From Salvelinus alpinus (Eukaryota > Chordata > Actinopteri > Salmoniformes > Salmonidae): DNA of 64,000 bases. This document shows positions 58,952 through 64,000 of the stretch, piece after piece. Below the pieces are notes generated by a model. It did not search any database and was not told the DNA's origin. It saw only the letters and a list, made by a program, of their open reading frames with translations. The DNA is taken from the NCBI RefSeq assembly GCF_045679555.1, contig NC_092096.1, positions 31,577,624 through 31,641,623 on the forward strand. The letters run 5' to 3'. The number at the start of each line of letters is the position of its first letter. Position 1 is the stretch's first letter. A program made the translations under genes and the position numbers.

Positions 58952-61900
58952 CAAATCAAATCAAATGTTATTTGTCACATACACATGGTTAGCAGATGTT
59001 AATGCAAGTGTAGCGAAATGCTTGTGCTTCTAGTTCCGACAATGCAGTAATAACCAACAAGTAATCTAACCTAACAATTCCACAACTACTACCTTATACA
59101 CACAAGTGTAAAGGGATAAAGAATATGTACATAAAGATATATGAATGAGTGATGGTACAGAACGGCATAGGCAAGATGCAGTAGATGGTATAGTGTACAG
59201 TCTATACATATGAGATGAGTAATGTAGGGTATGTAAACATAAAGTGGCATAGTTTAAAGTGGCTAGTGATACATGTATTACATAAAGATGGCAAGATGCA
59301 GTGGATGATATACAGTACAGTATATACATATACATATGAGATGAGTAATGTAGGGTATGTAAACATTATATTAAGTGGCATTGTTTAAAGTGGCTAGTGA
59401 TACATTTTTACATAATTTCCATCAATTCCCATTATTAAAGTGGCTGGAGTTGAGTCAGTATGTTGGCAGCGGCCACTAAATGTTAGTGGTGGCTGTTTAA
59501 CAGTCTGATGGCCTTGAGATAGAAGCTGTTTTTCAGTCTCTCGGTCCCTGCTTTGATGCACCTGTACTGACCTCGCCTTCTGGATGATAGTGGGGTGAAC
59601 AGGCAGTGGCTCGGGTGGTTGTTGTCCTTGATGATCTTTGTGGCCTTCCTGTGACATCGGGTGGTGTAGGTGTCCTGGAGGGCAGGTAGTTTGCCCCCGG
59701 TGATGCGTTGTGCAGACTTCACTACCCTCTGGAGAGCCTTACGGTTGTGGGCGGAGCAGTTGCCGTACCAGGCGGTGATACAGCCCGACAGGATGCTCTC
59801 GATTGTGCATCTGTAGAAGTTTGTGAGTGCTTTTGGTGACAAGCCGAATTTCTTCAGCCTCCTGAGGTTGAAGAGGCGCTGCTGCGCCTTCTTCACAACG
59901 CTGTCTGTGTGGGTGGACCAATTCAGTTTGTCCGTGATGTGTACACCGAGGAACTTAAAACTTTCCACCTTCTCCACTACTGTCCCGTCGATGTGGATAG
60001 GGGGGTGCTCCCTCTGCTGTTTCCTGAAGTCCACAATCATCTCCTTTGTTTTGTTGACGTTGAGTATGAGGTTATTTTCCTGACACCACACTCCGAGGGC
60101 CCTCACCTCCTCCCTGTAGGCCGTCTCGTCGTTGTTGGTAATCAAGCCTACCACTGTAGTGTCGTCCGCAAACTTGATGATTGAGTTGGAGGCGTGCATG
60201 GCCACGCAGTCGTGGGTGAACAGGGAGTACAGGAGAGGGCTCAGAACGCACCCTTGTGGGGCCCCGGTGTTGAGGATCAGCGGGGTGGAGATGTTGTTAC
60301 CTACCCTCACCACCTGGGGGCGGCCCGTCAGGAAGTCCAGGACCCAGTTGCACAGGGCGGGGTCGAGACCCAGGGTCTCGAGCTTGATGACGAATTTGGA
60401 GGGTACTATGGTGTTAAATGCTGAGCTGTAGTCGATGAACAGCATTCTCACATAGGTATTCCTCTTGTCCAGATGGGTTAGGGCAGTGTGCAGTGTGGTT
60501 GCGATTGCGTCGTCTGTGGACCTATTGGGTCGGTAAGCAAATTGGAGTGGGTCTAGGGTGTCAGGTAGGGTGGAGGTGATATGGTCCTTGACTAGTCTCT
60601 CAAAGCACTTCATGATGACGGAAGTGAGTGCTACGGGGCGGTAGTCGTTTAGCTCAGTTACCTTAGCTTTCTTGGGAACAGGAACAATGGTGGCCCTCTT
60701 GAAGCATGTGGGAACAGCAGACTGGGATAAGGATTGATTGAATATGTCCTTAAACACACCAGCCAGCTGGTCTGCGCATGCTCTGAGGACGCGGCTGGGA
60801 ATGCCGTCTGGGCCTGCAGCCTTGCGAGGGTTAACACGTTTAAATGTTTTACTCACCTCGGCTGCAGTGAAGGAGAGCCCGCAGGTTTTGGTAGCGGGCC
60901 GTGTCAGTGGCACTGTATTGTCCTCAAAGCGAGCAAAAAAGTTATTTAGTCTGTCTGGGAGCAAGACATCCTGGTCCGCGACGGGGCTGGTTTTCTTTTT
61001 GTAATCCGTGATTGACTGTAGACCCTGCCACATACCTCTTGTGTCTGAGCTGTTGAATTGCGACTCTACTTTGTCTCTATACTGTGACTTAGCTTGTTTG
61101 ATTGCCTTGCGGAGGGAATAGCTACACTGTTTGTATTCGGTCATGTTTCCGGTCACCTTGCCCTGGTTAAAAGCATTGGTTCGCGCTTTCAGTTTCACGC
61201 GAATGCTGCCATCAATCCACGGTTTCTGGTTTGGGAATGTTTTAATCGTTGCTGTGGGTACGACATCGTCAATGCACTTTCTAATGAACTCGCTCACCGA
61301 ATCAGCGTATTCGTCAATGTTGTTGTTGGACGCAATGCGGAACATATCCCAATCCACGTGATCGAAGCAGTCTTGAAGCGTGGAATCAGATTGGTCGGAC
61401 CAGCGTTGAACAGACCTGAGCGTGGGAGCTTGCTGTTTTAGTTTCTGTTTGTAGGCTGGAAGCAACAAAATGGAGTCGTGGTCAGCTTTTCCGAAAGGAG
61501 GGCGGGGGAGGGCCTTATATGCGTCGCGGAAGTTAGTATAACAATGATCCAAGGTTTTACCAGCCCTGGTAGCACAATCGATATGCTGATAGAATTTAGG
61601 GAGTTTTGTTTTCAGATTAGCCTTGTTAAAATCCCCAGCTACGATGAATGCAGCCTCAGGGTGTGTGGTTTCCAGTTTACAAAGAGTCAGATAAAGTTTG
61701 TTCAGGGCCATCGATGTGTCTGCTTGGGGGGGAATATATACGGCTGTGATTATAATCGAAGAGAATTCCCTTGGTAGATAATGCGGTCGACATTTGATTG
61801 TGAGGAATTCTAAATCTGGTGAACAGAATGACTTGAGTTCCTGTATGTTGTTATGATCACACCACGTCTCGTTGATCATAAGGCATACACCCCCGCCCCT

Positions 61901-62445
61901 CTTCTTACCAGAAAGATATTTGTTTTTGTCGGCGCAATGCGTGAAGAAACCAGCTGGCTGCACCGACTCCGTTAGCGTCTCTCGAGTGAGCCATGTTTCC
62001 GTGAAGCAAAGAACGTTAAAATCCCTGATGTCTCTCTGGAATGTTACCCTTGCTCGGATTTCATCAACCTTATTGTCAAGAGACTGGACATTGGCGAGTA
62101 GTATGCTAGGGAGTGGAGCGCGATGTGCCCGTCTCCGAAGCCTGACCAGGAGACCGCTTCGTTTGCCCCTTTTACGGCGTCGTTGTTTAGGGTCACCGGC
62201 TGGGATCAGATCCATTGTATTGGGTGGAAGGCAAAACACAGGATCCGCTTTGGGAGAGTCATATTCCTGGTTGTAACGATGGTGAGTTGACGTTGCTCTT
62301 ATATTCAGTAGTTCCTCCCGACTGTATGTAATGAAACCTAAGATTACCTGGGGTACCAATGTAAGGAATAACACATAAAAAAATAAAATACTGCATAGTT
62401 TCCTAGGAACGCGAAGCGAGGCGGCCATCTCGGTCGGCGCCGGTA
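58952..62445 (-). mobile_element. Full-length non-LTR retrotransposon (LINE)
   Basis: 3.5 kb, minus strand. The 5' end is TACCGGCGCCGACCGAG directly before the ORF start; the 3' end is a (ATTTG)n tail at 58952-58966. The undisturbed target is seen in copy 1 at 54358-54365 (GGCTTCTGATATT). A target duplication longer than one base is not evident. It inserted after the segmental duplication. Confidence 0.92.
59483..62428 (-). CDS. LINE ORF: endonuclease and reverse transcriptase, uninterrupted
   Basis: 981 codons without a stop. It starts MAASLRVPRKLCSILFFYVL at the usual place right after the 5' end. The apurinic endonuclease domain (about residues 105-330) has LLANVQSLDNK, CFTETWL, VYIPPQ, VAGDFN and ADHDS. 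The reverse transcriptase (about 530-790) has YRPVALTSVIMKCFERLV, FIDYSSAFNT (motif A), TGAPQGCVLSPLLYSLF (motif B) and IKFADDTTVV (motif C, catalytic aspartates kept). The C-terminus ends AIRLLNSHH. It is single-ORF, like L2/CR1/Rex-type fish LINEs; the clade is not proven. All catalytic residues I can check are present, so it may be a recently active copy. Confidence 0.93.
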   Translation of the reverse strand: MAASLRVPRKLCSILFFYVLFLTLVPQVILGFITYSREELLNIRATSTHHRYNQEYDSPKADPVFCLPPNTMDLIPAGDPKQRRRKRGKRSGLLVRLRRRAHRAPLPSILLANVQSLDNKVDEIRARVTFQRDIRDFNVLCFTETWLTRETLTESVQPAGFFTHCADKNKYLSGKKRGGGVCLMINETWCDHNNIQELKSFCSPDLEFLTIKCRPHYLPREFSSIIITAVYIPPQADTSMALNKLYLTLCKLETTHPEAAFIVAGDFNKANLKTKLPKFYQHIDCATRAGKTLDHCYTNFRDAYKALPRPPFGKADHDSILLLPAYKQKLKQQAPTLRSVQRWSDQSDSTLQDCFDHVDWDMFRIASNNNIDEYADSVSEFIRKCIDDVVPTATIKTFPNQKPWIDGSIRVKLKARTNAFNQGKVTGNMTEYKQCSYSLRKAIKQAKSQYRDKVESQFNSSDTRGMWQGLQSITDYKKKTSPVADQDVLLPDRLNNFFARFEDNTVPLTRPATKTCGLSFTAAEVSKTFKRVNPRKAAGPDGIPSRVLRACADQLAGVFKDIFNQSLSQSAVPTCFKRATIVPVPKKAKVTELNDYRPVALTSVIMKCFERLVKDHITSTLPDTLDPLQFAYRPNRSTDDAIATTLHTALTHLDKRNTYVRMLFIDYSSAFNTIVPSKFVIKLETLGLDPALCNWVLDFLTGRPQVVRVGNNISTPLILNTGAPQGCVLSPLLYSLFTHDCVAMHASNSIIKFADDTTVVGLITNNDETAYREEVRALGVWCQENNLILNVNKTKEMIVDFRKQQREHPPIHIDGTVVEKVESFKFLGVHITDKLNWSTHTDSVVKKAQQRLFNLRRLKKFGLSPKALTNFYRCTIESILSGCITAWYGNCSAHNRKALQRVVKSAQRITGGKLPALQDTYTTRCHRKATKIIKDNNHPSHCLFTPLSSRRRGQYRCIKAGTERLKNSFYLKAIRLLNSHH

Positions 62446-62829
62446 TGATATTTTTTCTATGACAACTACTACCCTAACTCATAGAATTGTTCTAAAATAG
62501 TAATAACATGGTCCATTCAGCAATTTCATTCTCTATTTTAAGACACCTGGGGCATCAGTGTAAAAATTATGTGGCACATTCATTGGATTAAGACAGATCG
62601 ATTGCAATTAGGAGGACTTTTTTCTAATGTCTGAGCCCCACATCTTGTTCCTGATTGACAGATCCGGCAGTCCGTAACCTGCTCATGACAATTAATCATT
62701 CTAAATGATCAGATTAATTTTCACCATATGAGGACTTTTAGTGGGCTGAAATGTTTGTAACTTTGATTTAAAATGTTAGGATTTAATATTTTGACTTCCG
62801 TGACTTCCGTGGGGTTACTTATGTACGTA
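62446..62829. other. Continuation of duplication copy 2
   Basis: Matches 54359-54747; no gene. Confidence 0.85.
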
Positions 62830-64000
62830 CACTGAACAAAAATATAAACGCAACATGTAAAGTGTTGGTCCCATGTTTCATGAGCTGAAATAAAAGATCC
62901 CAGAAATGGTCCATAATTATGCACAAATAGCTAATTTCTCTTAAATTTTGTGCACAAATGTATTTACATCCCTGTTAGTGAGCATTTCTCCTTTACCAAG
63001 ATAATCCATCTACCTGACAGGTGTGGCATATCAAGAAGATAACTAAACAGCATGATTAATATACAGGTGCACCTTGTGCTGGGGACAATAAAAGGCCACT
63101 CTAAAATGTGCAGTTTGTCACACAATACAATGCCGCAGATGTATCAAGTTGTGAGGGAGCGTGCAACTGGCATGCTGACTGCAGGAATGTCCACCAGAAT
63201 TGTTGCCAGAGAATTTAATGTTCAACGTCGTTTCAGAGAATTTGGCAGTACGTCCAACCAGCCTCACAACCGCAGACCACGTGTATGGCATTGTGTGGGT
63301 GAGCAGTTTGCTGATGTCAACTTTGGTAATGGAGTGCCCCATGGTGGCAGTGGGGTGATGGTATGGGCAGGCATAAGGTCTGGAATGGCCTGCATACTCG
63401 CTAGACATGTCACGCATTGAGAATGTTTGGGATGCTCTGGATCGACATGTACAACAGCGTGTTCCAGTTCCCGTTTTATCTCCATCTCTACATTTAAAGA
63501 CTAAATCATGGACACTCTTTCTGACACTTGTGGCTGCTTCGTGTGACATATTGTTGTAGTTACCTTTTTTCTCTTTGTGCTGTTGTCTGTGCCTAACAAT
63601 GTTTGTACCATGCTTGTGCTGCTACCATGTTGTGCGGCTGCCATGTGTTGCTACCGTGTTGTTGTCATGTGTTGCTGCCATGCTGTGTTGTCTTAGATCT
63701 CTATGTAGTGTTGTGGTGTCTCTCTTGTCGTGGTGTGTTGTGTCTTATATTTCTCTTTTTAATTCCAGCTCCTGCAGGAGGCCTTTTGCCTCTTGGTAGG
63801 CCATCATTTTAAATAAGAATTTGCTGTTAACTGCATGCCTAGTTAAATAAAGGTTAAATAAAAATATCCAGCAACTTCGCACAGCATTTGAAGAGGATTG
63901 GGACAACATTCCACAGGCCACAATCAACAGCCTGATCAACTCTATGCGAAGGAGATGTCACACTGCATGAGGCAAAGTGTGGTCACACCAGATAATGACG
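62830..64000 (+). mobile_element. Internally deleted Tc1-like element, second copy
   Basis: Counterpart of 54748-55950, with the same internal deletion and LINE tail (63474-63865). It runs to the window edge. Confidence 0.85.

Larger units (their letters stand above)
58355..64000 (+). repeat. Segmental duplication, copy 2 (runs off the window)
   Basis: Counterpart of 53800-55985 with the LINE at 58952-62445 inserted. The match continues to the last base of the window. Confidence 0.92.

Overview
The window is vertebrate, almost certainly salmonid (trout or salmon type) genomic DNA. Evidence: intron-split vertebrate genes, teleost kappa-type immunoglobulin light chain (IgL) segments, and a dense load of salmonid-type repeats, including a truncated relative of the Sleeping Beauty transposon, other Tc1-like elements, non-LTR retrotransposon tails, tRNA-derived SINEs and hAT-type MITEs. 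No rRNA, tRNA gene, CRISPR array or bacterial operon was seen.

Layout. 0-14 kb is gene-poor and repeat-rich: a LINE 3' tail, a tandem SINE-like repeat at 1.7-2.3 kb, a full-length Tc1 element at 5.0-6.6 kb, a SINE inside a MITE at 7.2-7.8 kb, a probable LTR at 8.6-9.65 kb, and decayed Tc1-like elements at 11-14 kb. 14.2-15.6 kb holds an MHC class I-like gene remnant on the minus strand, with a well-kept alpha-2 exon but frame-broken alpha-1 and alpha-3 exons.

17.9-32.4 kb is a tandem array of three minus-strand, seven-exon genes (A, B, C). Their six short 5' exons encode a domain resembling the N-terminal domain of the shelterin protein TIN2 (TINF2_N); the last exon encodes an acidic linker and 11 C2H2 zinc fingers. 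The genes are mosaics: the 5' exons of B are nearly identical to A, while the fingers of B are nearly identical to C. B carries a Tc1 element in an intron whose empty site is visible in A. C has a +5 bp shift in exon 3, and its upstream flank is separated from it by a roughly 3.2 kb pile of LINE and hAT fragments. A broken Gypsy-type LTR fossil, interrupted by a Sleeping Beauty-type element, follows at 35.8-39.9 kb.

40-64 kb is an IgL region. V segments lie on the minus strand with 12-bp-spacer recombination signals (intact at 40.1-40.6 and 57.1-57.6 kb; decayed at 45.9, 47.4 and 51.4 kb). Two J segments with 23-bp signals and one constant exon lie on the plus strand (48.7-50.1 kb). A second cluster at 51.4-54.2 kb keeps intron and 3' flank but has lost its J and C exons. 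A conserved non-coding block occurs four times in the region. Between the first V and the rest sits a complete six-exon plus-strand gene for a membrane-anchored kit-ligand-like cytokine (42.0-44.7 kb). The right end is a segmental duplication (53.8-56.0 versus 58.4-64.0 kb); its second copy received a full-length LINE with an uninterrupted 981-codon ORF.

How the genes relate: V, J and C segments are recombined in B cells, with inverted V orientation implying inversional joining, to make a light chain. The kit ligand, the zinc-finger array and the MHC remnant are independent genes. Repeats account for most of the remaining bases and date several duplication steps.
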